The notes under the pieces were generated by a model that saw nothing but the letters and a program-made list of their open reading frames with translations, searched no databases and was not told the DNA's origin. Below are positions 55,006-64,000 of a stretch of 64,000 nucleotides of DNA, in pieces. Made by a program: the position numbers and the translations under genes. This stretch comes from Rhodoferax koreense (GTDB lineage Bacteria; Pseudomonadota; Gammaproteobacteria; Burkholderiales; Burkholderiaceae_C), in contig NZ_CP019236.1 in NCBI RefSeq assembly GCF_001955695.1, forward strand, positions 3,658,001 to 3,722,000. Reading direction: 5' to 3'. Each line of letters begins with the position of its first letter. Positions within the stretch are counted from its first letter, which is position 1.

Positions 55006-55048
55006 TGCGGTCCATGCATTTTGCGCATAAGGCGCTTCAAAGCCGGCC

Positions 55049-55078
55049 TTGGACTTTGCGTACCGGTCGTCCTAAGCT
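55049..55078 (+). promoter_or_regulatory. Candidate promoter of glutamate dehydrogenase
   Basis: TTGGAC (55049-55054) and TAAGCT (55073-55078) are 18 bases apart and lie 31 bases before the start codon, with an AAGGA (55100-55104) ribosome-binding site before the ATG at 55109. Confidence 0.4.
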
Positions 55079-55108
55079 TGCGGCCTCAACGCCTTTTCAA
55101 GGATCAAC

Positions 55109-56428
55109 ATGCCACAAGCACCCGCCATCACCGCGCCGACCAAGGCGCCGACCGCCCACTCGCTGCCGTCCTACCTGCAGGCCGATCACCTCGGCCCCTG
55201 GGGCATCTTCCTGCAGCAGGTGGACCGCGTCGAACCCTATCTCGGCAACCTGGCACGCTGGGTCGAGACGCTGAAACGCCCCAAGCGCATCCTGGTCGTG
55301 GACGTGCCGATCCATCTGGACGACGGCAGCGTGGCCCACTTCGAAGGCTACCGCGTGCAGCACAACACCAGCCGCGGCCCGGGCAAGGGCGGCGTGCGTT
55401 TCCACCAGGACGTCACACTGTCCGAGGTGATGGCGCTGTCGGCCTGGATGTCGATCAAGAACGCCGCGGTGAACGTGCCCTACGGCGGCGCCAAGGGCGG
55501 CATCCGGGTCGATCCGAAGACACTGTCGCGCGGTGAACTGGAGCGCATGACGCGCCGCTACACCAGCGAGATCGGCATCATCATCGGCCCGAACAAGGAC
55601 ATCCCGGCACCCGACGTGAACACCAACGAGCAGATCATGGCGTGGATGATGGACACCTATTCCATGAACCAGGGCTCCACGGCCACCGGCGTGGTCACCG
55701 GCAAGCCCGTCGACCTCGGCGGCTCGCTCGGCCGGCGCGAGGCCACGGGCCGCGGCGTGTTCACCGTGGGGGTGGAAGCGGCGCAGCACATCGGCCTGCA
55801 GATCGCCGGCGCGCGCGTCGCGGTGCAAGGCTTCGGCAATGTGGGCGGCGTCGCCGGCAAGCTGTTCGCCGAAGCCGGCGCCAAGGTGGTGGCGGTGCAG
55901 GACCATGGCGGCACCATCTTCAAGGAAGCCGGCCTGGACGTGCCGGCGCTGCTCAAACACGTGGCCGAGACCGGCAGCGTGGGCGGTTTTGCCGGCGCCG
56001 AGGTCATCGCCAACGACGCGTTCTGGGACGTGCCTTGCGACATCCTCATCCCGGCGGCGCTGGAGCAGCAGATCACCGCCGCCAATGCCGGCCGCATCAC
56101 CGCGCGCCTGGTCATCGAAGGCGCGAACGGACCGACCACGCCACAGGCCGACGACATCCTGCACGAACGCAACATCCTGGTGCTGCCAGACGTGATCGCC
56201 AACGCCGGCGGCGTGACGGTGAGCTACTTCGAATGGGTGCAGGATTTCTCGAGCTTCTTCTGGGACGAGGACGAGATCAACCGCCGCCTGGTGCGCATCA
56301 TGAAGGAAGCCTTCGCGGCCGTCTGGCACGTGGCGCAGGAGAACAAGGTGAGCCTGCGCACGGCGACCTTCATCGTGGCCTGCAAGCGCATCCTGCACAC
56401 CCGCGAATTGCGCGGCTTGTACCCCTGA
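55109..56428 (+). CDS. gdhA: Glutamate dehydrogenase (Glu/Leu/Phe/Val dehydrogenase family)
   Basis: Hexameric-type NAD(P)-linked enzyme of 439 residues that interconverts glutamate with 2-oxoglutarate and ammonia. The catalytic lysine lies in VPYGGAKGG (Lys129), and the substrate lysine region is [10 protein letters not shown] (about 90-100). The Rossmann motif is GFGNVG (241-246), and [12 protein letters not shown] and [13 protein letters not shown] close the C-terminal part. Length and motifs fit the NAD-type GDH of betaproteobacteria. It is a single gene with its own promoter, convergent with the DUF1178 gene. Confidence 0.94.
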   Translation: MPQAPAITAPTKAPTAHSLPSYLQADHLGPWGIFLQQVDRVEPYLGNLARWVETLKRPKRILVVDVPIHLDDGSVAHFEGYRVQHNTSRGPGKGGVRFHQDVTLSEVMALSAWMSIKNAAVNVPYGGAKGGIRVDPKTLSRGELERMTRRYTSEIGIIIGPNKDIPAPDVNTNEQIMAWMMDTYSMNQGSTATGVVTGKPVDLGGSLGRREATGRGVFTVGVEAAQHIGLQIAGARVAVQGFGNVGGVAGKLFAEAGAKVVAVQDHGGTIFKEAGLDVPALLKHVAETGSVGGFAGAEVIANDAFWDVPCDILIPAALEQQITAANAGRITARLVIEGANGPTTPQADDILHERNILVLPDVIANAGGVTVSYFEWVQDFSSFFWDEDEINRRLVRIMKEAFAAVWHVAQENKVSLRTATFIVACKRILHTRELRGLYP

Positions 56429-56443
56429 GCCTCGCCGCCGCCG

Positions 56444-56902
56444 CTACTGCAGCGGCCCCTTGAGCGCCTTCGGGATCGGCAGCGGCATCACGGCGATGCC
56501 CTCCTCCAGCAACTCCGCGGTTTCCTCGGCCGTGGCCTGGCCGCGGATGTTGCGCTCGTCGGCTTCGCCGTAATGGATCTTGCGCGCCTCTTCGGCGAAC
56601 TGCGCGCCCACGTCTTCCGTATTGGCCAGGACGTGGCGCACGGCCTGCAGAAACGCGGCCTGCTGCGCGGCATTCGGCGCAGGCACGGCCGCGACGCTGC
56701 GGCTTTCACCGGCTGGCTTGTCCGGCGCCTGCGTCGCACCCAGGTTGAGTCTGGGCGCGCTCAGGCGCTTGAGGATACCGGTGTCGCCACAGACCGGGCA
56801 TTCGACCAGACTGCGCGCGAGCTGGCTCTGGAAATCCTCTTCCGAACCGAACCACCCCTCGAAGGTGTGCTGGCGGCCGCATTGAAGATCGAGAACTTTC
56901 AT
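56444..56902 (-). CDS. DUF1178 family protein (zinc-ribbon-like N-terminus)
   Basis: Small protein of 152 residues of unknown function. The N-terminus has Cys8, His12 and the pair Cys35-x2-Cys38 (ECPVCGD), a likely zinc ribbon. The rest is helical and acidic (VRHVLANTEDVGAQFAEEARKIHYGE). In Burkholderiales it regularly follows the Nudix gene behind nuoN, as here (7 bases from it). No activity can be read from the sequence. Confidence 0.88.
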   Translation of the reverse strand: MKVLDLQCGRQHTFEGWFGSEEDFQSQLARSLVECPVCGDTGILKRLSAPRLNLGATQAPDKPAGESRSVAAVPAPNAAQQAAFLQAVRHVLANTEDVGAQFAEEARKIHYGEADERNIRGQATAEETAELLEEGIAVMPLPIPKALKGPLQ

Positions 56903-56909
56903 GGCCGGA

Positions 56910-57512
56910 TTATCGGCCAGCGTCGTCCACCGGCGCAGTCCGCCATTCCAATGCCCATGCGCCCGACAGGAAGTTCTGCAGCCACAACATGCCCGAAAGC
57001 GTCTTGCTGTCGGTCACCCGACCGTCGCGACACCAGGCGAGCAGTTCGTCCGGCGTGGCGCTGATCACGTCCAGGAACTCGCCGGCGTCGAGCTGGCGCT
57101 CACCCAGGGAGAGTCCGCGGGCGAACCAGATTTCGATGAATTCGTCGGAATACGCGAGCACCGGATGCAGCACGCCGGCGCGCGACCACTCACGTGCGGT
57201 GTAGCCGGTCTCCTCGAACAGCTCGCGGCGTGCGCAGTCCCAGGTGTCTTCGCCCGCATCGAGCTTGCCCGCGGGGAACTCGATCATCACCTGCTGCAGC
57301 GGATAACGGTACTGGCGCTCGAGCACCACGCGCCCGTCGTCGAGCATCGGCACCACCATCACGGCGCCGGGGTGCTTGATGAACTCGCGCGTGGCACTGC
57401 TGCCATCGGGCAGGCGCACCGTGTCCCGAAACGCATGCAGGAAGCGGCCCCTGAGCAGCTCTTCGCTGCCGGTCTTGTGTTCGATCAGGTGCTGGTCGTC
57501 GTTCGTGGTCAT
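56910..57512 (-). CDS. Nudix hydrolase, ADP-ribose pyrophosphatase type
   Basis: Nucleoside-diphosphate hydrolase of 200 residues. The Nudix box lies at about 82-104 in the form GKLDAGEDTWDCARRELFEETGY, with the catalytic REL-x-EE motif intact. FPAGKLD directly before it and the short N-terminal beta domain fit the NudF/ADP-ribose pyrophosphatase group, which splits ADP-ribose into AMP and ribose-5-phosphate. That would recycle NAD breakdown products. It lies downstream of the nuo operon and DUF2818 on the same strand. Confidence 0.9.
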   Translation of the reverse strand: MTTNDDQHLIEHKTGSEELLRGRFLHAFRDTVRLPDGSSATREFIKHPGAVMVVPMLDDGRVVLERQYRYPLQQVMIEFPAGKLDAGEDTWDCARRELFEETGYTAREWSRAGVLHPVLAYSDEFIEIWFARGLSLGERQLDAGEFLDVISATPDELLAWCRDGRVTDSKTLSGMLWLQNFLSGAWALEWRTAPVDDAGR

Positions 57513-57583
57513 GGGGCAAGCCGCTGGTCAACGGAGGAAAAGTCGCCGATGCACGCCGCATGCCAGGATGGCCGCGGACGGCC

Positions 57584-57889
57584 TCAGCGCGGATGCTTCA
57601 ACAGATAACGGTAGACGAACCCGGGGAAGGCCAGGGTCACGAAAAGCGTGCCGGTGATGGCGTAGAACTCCCATCCCTGCGGGGCGATCTGACCCGCATG
57701 CTGCTCGATCAGCAGGCTCAGCCCGCCGACGACGAAGTAATACACCACGAGTTCGACCAGGCGCAGCGCAAGGGGTTTGGGCCGCGCCATCGGGAAAAAG
57801 ACGAACAGCCTGTTGGCGCTGAGCCATGGCAGGTTGGCGGCCAGCAAGGCCACGGCCAACACCAGCCAGACCGAAAACGAGGAAGTCAC
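57584..57889 (-). CDS. DUF2818 family membrane protein
   Basis: Small inner-membrane protein of 101 residues with three hydrophobic segments (about 5-22, 45-62, 75-95). The family is unknown in function but is found next to nuoN in betaproteobacteria, as here (25 bases after nuoN). It may be an accessory or assembly factor of complex I. That is inference from position. Confidence 0.85.
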   Translation of the reverse strand: MTSSFSVWLVLAVALLAANLPWLSANRLFVFFPMARPKPLALRLVELVVYYFVVGGLSLLIEQHAGQIAPQGWEFYAITGTLFVTLAFPGFVYRYLLKHPR

Positions 57890-57914
57890 CGCCCGAAAAG
57901 GTACCGACGCGCCA

Positions 57915-59402
57915 TCAGGTACCCAGGGTCAGCACGATGGCCTGGGCGCACAGTGTCATCAGCCCGCCGGGCACGATGCCCAGGATCAGCACCAGCGCAC
58001 CATTGACCGACAACACGGCGCGCACGTCGAAAGGTGCAGAAACCGTGCTAGCGGTGATCGGCGAATCGAAGTACATGACCTTGACCACCCGCAGGTAGTA
58101 GAAGGCGCCGACCAGCGACATCATCACAGCGAACACGGCCAGGCCGATGGAGAAGCCCTGTCCCGATGACACGAGGGCCTGCAGCACCGACAGCTTGGCG
58201 TAGAAGCCGACCATCGGCGGAATGCCGGCCATGGAGAACAGGCAGATCGCCATGACCGCCGCATACAACGGGCTGCGTTCGTTGAGGCCGGCCAGGTCGG
58301 AGATTTCTTCGCTCTCGAAGCCTTCGCGCGCCAGCAGCAGGATCACGCCGAACGCCGCCAGCGTGGTGAGCACGTAGGTGACGATGTAGAACATGGCGGA
58401 GCTGTAGGCATTCTGGGTGCCGGCGATGTCGCCATTGACCACGCCCGACAGCAAACCGAGCAGCACGAAGCCCATCTGCGAGATGGTGGAGTAAGCCAGC
58501 ATGCGCTTGAGATTGGACTGCGCCACCGCCGCCAGGTTGCCGATCAGCAGCGAACCGATGGACAGCACCACCAGCATCTGCTGCCAGTCGAAGGCCAGCG
58601 GCAACATGCCTTCGACCAGCAGCCGGATGGCCAGTGCGAACGCGGCCAGTTCGGGGGCACCGGCGATCATCAGCGTGATCGAGGTCGGGGCGCCCTGGTA
58701 GACGTCGGGAATCCACATGTGGAACGGCACCACGCCCAGCTTGAAGGCCAGGCCGGCCACCACGAACACCAGGCCGAACACCAGCACCTGGTGGTTCACA
58801 TGGCCGGAAGCGATAGCCTTGGCGACTTCGGTGATGTCGAGCGAGCCGGTGGCGCCGTACATCATCGAGATGCCATACAGCAAAAAGCCAGAAGCCATCG
58901 CGCCGAGCACGAAGTACTTCATGGCGGCCTCGCTGGCGGTCGCGTTGTCGCGGCGCAGCGCCACCAGCGCGTAGCTGGACAGCGTGAGCAGCTCCAGGCC
59001 CATGTAGATGATCAGGAAGTTGTTGCCGGAGATCATGGCGAACATGCCCAGCAGCGAGAAGATGCTCAGCGTGAAGATCTCACCGCCGCGCAACATGCCG
59101 CGATCGGCCGAATACGGACGGCCGTAAACCAGCGTGACCATGACGGCGATGGTGGCGAAACACTTGAGCCAGTTGCCCATCGGGTCGCTCACGATCATGT
59201 TGCCGAAGCCGTACAGCGTGGTCTGGCCGACGGCATAGGACGCCTGCAGCGCGGCCACGACGGCCAGCGTCAGCAAGGTCAGCACATAGGTGGCGGTGCG
59301 GCGCTGGCTCTTCACGCCCAGGTCGACCAGCGCGATCACGCAGCCCATGACCAGCAGCACGATTTCGGGGTAAACCGTGATCCAACTGATTTTGTCAATC
59401 AT
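57915..59402 (-). CDS. nuoN: NADH:quinone oxidoreductase subunit N
   Basis: Antiporter-like proton-pumping subunit of complex I, 495 residues with about 14 membrane segments. The family region MGLELLTLSSYALVALRRDN (about 123-142) has the conserved glutamate in the MGLEL motif. GAMASGFLLYGISMMYGATGS and KRMLAYSTISQMGFVLLGLLSG carry the conserved lysine and broken-helix parts. It is the last nuo gene, followed by DUF2818. Confidence 0.95.
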   Translation of the reverse strand: MIDKISWITVYPEIVLLVMGCVIALVDLGVKSQRRTATYVLTLLTLAVVAALQASYAVGQTTLYGFGNMIVSDPMGNWLKCFATIAVMVTLVYGRPYSADRGMLRGGEIFTLSIFSLLGMFAMISGNNFLIIYMGLELLTLSSYALVALRRDNATASEAAMKYFVLGAMASGFLLYGISMMYGATGSLDITEVAKAIASGHVNHQVLVFGLVFVVAGLAFKLGVVPFHMWIPDVYQGAPTSITLMIAGAPELAAFALAIRLLVEGMLPLAFDWQQMLVVLSIGSLLIGNLAAVAQSNLKRMLAYSTISQMGFVLLGLLSGVVNGDIAGTQNAYSSAMFYIVTYVLTTLAAFGVILLLAREGFESEEISDLAGLNERSPLYAAVMAICLFSMAGIPPMVGFYAKLSVLQALVSSGQGFSIGLAVFAVMMSLVGAFYYLRVVKVMYFDSPITASTVSAPFDVRAVLSVNGALVLILGIVPGGLMTLCAQAIVLTLGT

Positions 59403-59425
59403 CTTCTGTCTCTCAATTCAGCGGG

Positions 59426-60901
59426 TCAGTTCAGTTTGGAAGCGGCAACGTGCTTGAGCAGGTCGACCACCGACACGTCCATCACGTCGGTGAAGGGTTT
59501 GGGATACAGGCCCATGAACAGCACGGCAATGGCCAGCAGGGCGAGCATCGTGAATTCGCGCGCGTTGATGTCCTTGAGCTCCTTCACATGGTGATTGCCC
59601 ACCGGGCCGAGGTAGACGCGCTTGTACATCCACAGGGTGTACGCGGCACCGAAGATCAGCGCCGTGGCAGCGGCAAAGCCGATCCAGAAGTTGGCCTTGA
59701 CCGCACCCAGGATCACCATCCACTCGCCGACGAAACCGGCCGTGCCCGGCAGGCCGCAGTTGGCCATGGCGAACAGCAGCGCAAATGCCGCGAACTTGGG
59801 CATGGTGTTGACCACGCCGCCATAGGCCGCGATGTCCCGCGAGTGAACCCGGTCGTACAACACGCCGATCGAGAGGAACATGGCGCCCGACACGAAGCCG
59901 TGCGCAATCATCTGCACGATGGCGCCGGACACGCCGAGGTCGTTGAAGATGAAGAAACCGAGCGTCACGAAACCCATGTGGGCCACCGACGAATAGGCGA
60001 CGAGCTTCTTCATGTCCTGCTGCACGAGTGCGACAAGGCCCACATAGACCACGGCGATGAGCGACAGCGCGATCATGAGCCAGGCCCATTCGCGCGCGGC
60101 ATCGGGCGCGATCGGCATCGAGAAGCGCAGGAAGCCGTACGCACCGAGCTTCAGCATGATGGCCGCCAGCACGGCGGAGCCACCGGTAGGCGCCTCGACG
60201 TGCACGTCGGGCAGCCAGGTGTGGACCGGCCACATCGGCACCTTGACGGCGAAGGCCGCGAAGAACGAGAAGAACAGCAAGGTCTGCGCGGTCTGCGACA
60301 GCGGCATCTTCTGCCAGGTGGCGATGTCGAAGCTGCCGCCGGACTTGGTGTAGAGGAAGATCAACGCGACCAGCATCAGCAACGAGCCGAGCAAGGTGTA
60401 CAGGAAGAACTTGAACGCCGCGTAGATCTTGTTCGGCCCGCCCCAGATACCGATGATCAGGTACATCGGGATCAGCGTGGCTTCGAAGAACACGTAGAAC
60501 AGGATGCCGTCCAGCGCGCAGAAAACGCCGATCATCAGCCCGCTGAGGATCAGGAACGCGCCCATGTACTGGTTCACGCGCTGGGTGATGACCTCCCAGC
60601 CGGCAATCACCACGATGAGGTTGATGAAGGCCGTGAGGATCACGAACCACAGCGAGATGCCGTCCACGCCGAGGTGGTAGCTCACATTGAATCGTTCGAT
60701 CCAGCTGGTGTTCTCGACGAACTGCATCGCCGAGGTGTCCAGCTGGAAGCGGTGGTACAGCGGCAGCGTGACCAGCAGGCTGACGAAGGCACCGATCAGG
60801 GCGACCCAACGCACGGCTTTGGCCTGGTCGTCTCGCCCCAGGGCCAGCAGTACGACGCCGAAGACTATCGGCGTCCAGATCGCAAGGCTCAACAATCCCA
60901 T
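59426..60901 (-). CDS. nuoM: NADH:quinone oxidoreductase subunit M
   Basis: Antiporter-like subunit of 491 residues with about 14 membrane segments. Conserved parts are YVFFEATLIPMYLIIGIWGG (about 125-144, with the key Glu), FAVKVPMWPVHTWLPDVHVEAPTGGSAVLAA and MKKLVAYSSVAHMGFVTLG. It lies between nuoL (13 bases upstream) and nuoN (23 bases downstream). It is part of the proton-translocating arm. Confidence 0.95.
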   Translation of the reverse strand: MGLLSLAIWTPIVFGVVLLALGRDDQAKAVRWVALIGAFVSLLVTLPLYHRFQLDTSAMQFVENTSWIERFNVSYHLGVDGISLWFVILTAFINLIVVIAGWEVITQRVNQYMGAFLILSGLMIGVFCALDGILFYVFFEATLIPMYLIIGIWGGPNKIYAAFKFFLYTLLGSLLMLVALIFLYTKSGGSFDIATWQKMPLSQTAQTLLFFSFFAAFAVKVPMWPVHTWLPDVHVEAPTGGSAVLAAIMLKLGAYGFLRFSMPIAPDAAREWAWLMIALSLIAVVYVGLVALVQQDMKKLVAYSSVAHMGFVTLGFFIFNDLGVSGAIVQMIAHGFVSGAMFLSIGVLYDRVHSRDIAAYGGVVNTMPKFAAFALLFAMANCGLPGTAGFVGEWMVILGAVKANFWIGFAAATALIFGAAYTLWMYKRVYLGPVGNHHVKELKDINAREFTMLALLAIAVLFMGLYPKPFTDVMDVSVVDLLKHVAASKLN

Positions 60902-60914
60902 TTTTCTTATTCCC

Positions 60915-62999
60915 CTACTTGTTGAGCCAGACGAAATACGTCATCAGCACAAAGATACCCATGATCATGACCAGCGCGTAGTGGTAGATGAAACCGGTCT
61001 GCAGCCAGCGCACCACGCTGGAGATCCAGCCCACGAGCTTCCAGGAGCCGTTCACGATGCCGCCATCGATGATGGCGCGGTCGCCCACCTTCCACAGACC
61101 GGTCCCCAGGCCGCGAGCGCCGCGGGCGATCACGTTCTCATTGAACCAGTCGAGGTAATACTTGTTCTCGAGCAGCGTGTAGATCGGCTGCACACGGCGC
61201 TTGATGGCCGCCGGCAGGGCCGGGTTGACCATGTACATGTAGTACGCGCTGACCACACCGGCCAGGGCCAGCCAGAAAGGCATGGTGGTCAGGCCGTGGA
61301 TCGCCATCTGCACCGGACCATGGAAGGCCTTGGCCATTTCCTCCATCGCCGGGTGCTTCTCGAAGTCGATGAAGATCGCACCCTTGAAGAATTCGCCGTA
61401 CAACATCGGATCGATGAACAGGAAGCCGATCAGCACCGACGGGATCGCCAGCAGGATCAACGGCAGCGTGACCACCCATGGCGACTCGTGCGGCTTCTCG
61501 TCGTGGTGGCCGTGGTCGTCGTGGGGCGTGGCATGAGCGGAGACGTGGGCCGCATGTGCGTCATGCCCGTGCTCTTCCTCCTCTTCCGGATGGTGGGCGT
61601 GGTGCGGATCGGGATTCTGGTCGAAACGCTCTTTGCCGTGGAACACCAGGAAGTACATGCGGAACGAGTAGAACGCGGTGACGAACACACCGGCCAGCAC
61701 CGCGAAGTTCGCAAAGCCGCTGCCCGCCAGATGCGTCTCGTGCACGGCCTCGATGATGCTGTCCTTCGAGTAGAAGCCGGCGAAGAAAGGCGTGCCGATC
61801 AACGCCAGCGAACCCAGCAGTGAAGTGATCCAGGTGATCGGCATGTACTTGCGCAGGCCGCCCATCCAGCGGATGTCCTGGTTGTGGTGGCAGCCCATGA
61901 TCACCGAGCCCGCGCCGAGGAACAGCAAGGCCTTGAAGAACGCGTGGGTCATCAGGTGGAACACCGCCACCGAATAGGCGGAAGCACCCAGCGCCACCGT
62001 CATGTAGCCCAGCTGCGACAGCGTCGAATAGGCGACGACGCGCTTGATGTCGTTCTGGATGATGCCCAGGAAACCCATGAACAGCGCCGTGATCGAACCG
62101 ATGACCATGATGAAGCTGAGCGCGGTGTCGCTGAGTTCGAACAGCGGCGACATCCGGGCTACCATGAAGATGCCGGCCGTCACCATCGTCGCGGCGTGGA
62201 TCAGTGCGGAGATCGGTGTCGGGCCTTCCATGGAATCGGGCAGCCACACATGCAGCGGGAACTGCGCGCTCTTGCCCATCGCGCCGATGAACAGGCAAAT
62301 GCAGATCACCGTGACCAGCATCCACTCCGTGCCGGGGAACGTCAGCTTGGCCAGTTCCTCGGACTTGGCGAAGGCTTCGCCGTAGTTGAGCGTGCCGGCA
62401 TAGGCGGCGATCAGGCCGATGCCGAGGATGAAGCCGAAGTCGCCCACACGGTTGACCAGGAAGGCCTTCATGTTGGCGAAGATGGCGGTGGGCCGGTTGA
62501 ACCAGAAGCCGATCAGCAGGTAGGACACCAGGCCCACGGCTTCCCAGCCGAAGAAGAGCTGCAGCATGTTGTTGCTCATGACGAGCATCAGCATGGAGAA
62601 GGTGAACAGCGAGATGTAGGCGAAGAAGCGGTTGTAGCCTTCGTCTTCCTCCATGTAGCCGATGGTGTAGATGTGCACCATCAGCGACACGAAGGTCACG
62701 ACGCACATCATCATCGCGGTCAGGCTGTCGATGAGGAAGCCGACTTCCATCTTCAGGCCGCCGACAACCATCCAGGTGTAGAGCGTTTCATTGAAGCGTG
62801 CACCTTCGACCACGCTCTTGAGCGTCATCGCCGAGATGATGAAAGCCACCAGCACACCGAGGATGGTCAGCGTATGGCTGACCTTGCGGCTAATGACGTT
62901 GCCGCCGAAGGCCGTGCCGAAAACACCGGCGAGCAAGGCACCGGCGAGCGGGGCCAGCGGTACCGCCAGCAGTGTCGAAGCTGAGAGGGTTTGACTCAT
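60915..62999 (-). CDS. nuoL: NADH:quinone oxidoreductase subunit L
   Basis: Distal antiporter-like subunit of 694 residues with the long lateral helix at the C-terminus. Conserved parts are FFGWEAVGLVSYLLIGFWFNRPTA, GAMGKSAQFPLHVWLPDSMEGPTPISALIHAATMV and KRVVAYSTLSQLGYM. Between about residues 460 and 506 there is a His/Glu/Asp-rich loop with about 14 histidines (HHAHHPEEEEEHGHD and continuation). It lies outside the membrane helices. Start ATG 62999 follows nuoK by 24 bases. Confidence 0.95.
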   Translation of the reverse strand: MSQTLSASTLLAVPLAPLAGALLAGVFGTAFGGNVISRKVSHTLTILGVLVAFIISAMTLKSVVEGARFNETLYTWMVVGGLKMEVGFLIDSLTAMMMCVVTFVSLMVHIYTIGYMEEDEGYNRFFAYISLFTFSMLMLVMSNNMLQLFFGWEAVGLVSYLLIGFWFNRPTAIFANMKAFLVNRVGDFGFILGIGLIAAYAGTLNYGEAFAKSEELAKLTFPGTEWMLVTVICICLFIGAMGKSAQFPLHVWLPDSMEGPTPISALIHAATMVTAGIFMVARMSPLFELSDTALSFIMVIGSITALFMGFLGIIQNDIKRVVAYSTLSQLGYMTVALGASAYSVAVFHLMTHAFFKALLFLGAGSVIMGCHHNQDIRWMGGLRKYMPITWITSLLGSLALIGTPFFAGFYSKDSIIEAVHETHLAGSGFANFAVLAGVFVTAFYSFRMYFLVFHGKERFDQNPDPHHAHHPEEEEEHGHDAHAAHVSAHATPHDDHGHHDEKPHESPWVVTLPLILLAIPSVLIGFLFIDPMLYGEFFKGAIFIDFEKHPAMEEMAKAFHGPVQMAIHGLTTMPFWLALAGVVSAYYMYMVNPALPAAIKRRVQPIYTLLENKYYLDWFNENVIARGARGLGTGLWKVGDRAIIDGGIVNGSWKLVGWISSVVRWLQTGFIYHYALVMIMGIFVLMTYFVWLNK

Positions 63000-63023
63000 G
63001 TTGTTATTGATGAACCTTCAGGC

Positions 63024-63332
63024 TCAACCCTTGAGCGTGTTGAGTTCGTCCACATTGATGTTGGACTTGTTGCGGAACAGCAGCACCAGGATGGCCAGAC
63101 CGATGGCCGACTCCGCCGCCGCGACCGTGAGAATGAAGAACACGAAGATCTGGCCGTGCAAATCGCCCAGGTAATGGGAGAACGCGACGAAGTTCATGTT
63201 CACCGCCAGCAACATCAATTCGATGGCCATCAGCAGAACGATGAGATTCTTGCGGTTGAGGAAGATGCCGATGACCGACAGCGCGAACAGCATCGCGCCG
63301 AGCGAAAGGAAATGGCCAAGGGTCAAAGTCAT
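63024..63332 (-). CDS. nuoK: NADH:quinone oxidoreductase subunit K
   Basis: Small membrane subunit of 102 residues with three transmembrane helices. Conserved glutamates lie in [17 protein letters not shown] and [19 protein letters not shown], both important for proton movement. The ATG overlaps the nuoJ stop by 4 bases. Confidence 0.95.
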   Translation of the reverse strand: MTLTLGHFLSLGAMLFALSVIGIFLNRKNLIVLLMAIELMLLAVNMNFVAFSHYLGDLHGQIFVFFILTVAAAESAIGLAILVLLFRNKSNINVDELNTLKG

Positions 63333-64000
63333 GCTTTTTTCTCCACGGTGGGCGATACGGCTGCGGCAGCCTCGGCCACCGGTTGCGGGGCCACCGGCGC
63401 CTGGGTCGCCGCCAGCCTGACCACGCTCAGGCGGTCGCGCGCCTTGACCCGAACCTGGTCAGAGGCATCGACGAACTTGCTGTCCTTGCGCTGGCGCAGC
63501 GTGAGCGCGATCGCCGCAATCATCGCCACCAGCAGGATCACCGCGGCGATCTCGAGAGGGAACAGGTATTCGGTATAGAGCAGCTTGCCCAACAGCTTGG
63601 TGTTGGACAACTCGTTGGCCACGGGCGAGGCCGTGGCGATCACCGCCTGCGGTGCATCCCGGAAGCCGCCCATGAGCACATAGGACATCTCCAGCGCGAT
63701 GACCACGCCGATGATGGCCGCCAGCGGGAAGTGTTTCCAGAATCCGCGACGCAGGCTATCGACATCGACGTCGAGCATCATCACCACGAACAGGAACAGC
63801 ACCATCACCGCGCCCAGGTACACCAGCACCAGCGTGATGGCCAGGAACTCGGCGCGCAGCAGCAGCCACACGGCGGCGGCCTGCGAGAAGGCAAGCATCA
63901 GGTACAGCACCGCATGCACGGGGTTGCGCGCGGTGATCACCCGAAATGCCGCGAACAACAGCACCGTCGAGAATAAATAGAAGAAACCGGTCTTAACATC
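63329..64000 (-). CDS. nuoJ: NADH:quinone oxidoreductase subunit J, 5' end cut by the window edge
   Basis: Membrane subunit with five helices; 223 codons plus stop are present. The frame at the right edge reads [19 protein letters not shown], so only the initiator codon (probably immediately beyond the edge) is missing. Conserved segments are [53 protein letters not shown]. The C-terminus is an extended soluble tail (about 170-223). It overlaps nuoK by 4 bases. Confidence 0.93.
   Translation of the reverse strand, partial: DVKTGFFYLFSTVLLFAAFRVITARNPVHAVLYLMLAFSQAAAVWLLLRAEFLAITLVLVYLGAVMVLFLFVVMMLDVDVDSLRRGFWKHFPLAAIIGVVIALEMSYVLMGGFRDAPQAVIATASPVANELSNTKLLGKLLYTEYLFPLEIAAVILLVAMIAAIALTLRQRKDSKFVDASDQVRVKARDRLSVVRLAATQAPVAPQPVAEAAAAVSPTVEKKA

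Overview
The window is high-GC chromosomal DNA from a betaproteobacterium, most likely a member of the Comamonadaceae (Variovorax, Rhodoferax or Comamonas-like). The evidence is a protocatechuate 4,5-cleavage operon in the Comamonas pmd order, orphan Bug/TctC receptors, a nuo operon ending nuoN-DUF2818-Nudix-DUF1178, and short dispersed intergenic repeats of a kind I know from that family. I see no rRNA, tRNA, CRISPR array, transposase or phage gene. No stretch over 300 bases lacks a gene.

Layout. (1) 2-8613: an aldo/keto reductase cut by the left edge, then the protocatechuate meta-cleavage operon (pmdK-E-F-D-A-B-C order, minus strand) and a divergent LysR regulator. (2) 8635-16620: a branched-chain-amino-acid-type ABC transporter (livKHMGF) ending in an orphan Bug receptor. 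Next to it is a GntR/FCD regulator divergent from a stand-alone MetE-like protein, with two identical palindromic operators between them. (3) 16652-21277: a phospholipase D/cardiolipin synthase-like protein, a Sel1-repeat protein behind a Fur-box-like palindrome, a GAF protein, and a MarR-Bcr/CflA efflux pair. (4) 21240-33017: a purine block. It holds an adenine/adenosine deaminase, a Rieske oxygenase, a BmpA-type purine/nucleoside ABC transporter, a LysR regulator and xanthine dehydrogenase XdhAB. (5) 33106-35297: a 4-hydroxybenzoyl-CoA-type thioesterase, an AraC regulator and a second Bug receptor. (6) 35389-40156: a second complete Liv transporter in the order G-F-K-H-M. (7) 40358-45232: an IclR-OPT transporter-DUF1177-AroM-PepE operon, probably for peptide use and functionally uncharacterised as a unit. 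(8) 45510-54975: a MarR-NodT-EmrA-EmrB tripartite efflux operon, divergent from an ABC exporter and a FUSC/YccS membrane protein. (9) 55109-64000: glutamate dehydrogenase, then the 3' end of the respiratory complex I operon (nuoJ-N) with its usual small downstream genes.

The genes read as a nutrient-scavenging region. Aromatic acids are imported by PmdK and routed through protocatechuate to pyruvate and oxaloacetate. Purines are imported and run from adenine through hypoxanthine and xanthine to urate. Peptides and amino-acid-like compounds are taken up by OPT and two Liv systems. Regulators usually sit as the first gene of the operon or divergent from it, and palindromes that could be their operators lie in several of these gaps.

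The strongest candidates for undescribed biology are the OPT-DUF1177-AroM-PepE operon, the Rieske oxygenase in the purine block, and the GntR/MetE-like/Liv/Bug neighbourhood.
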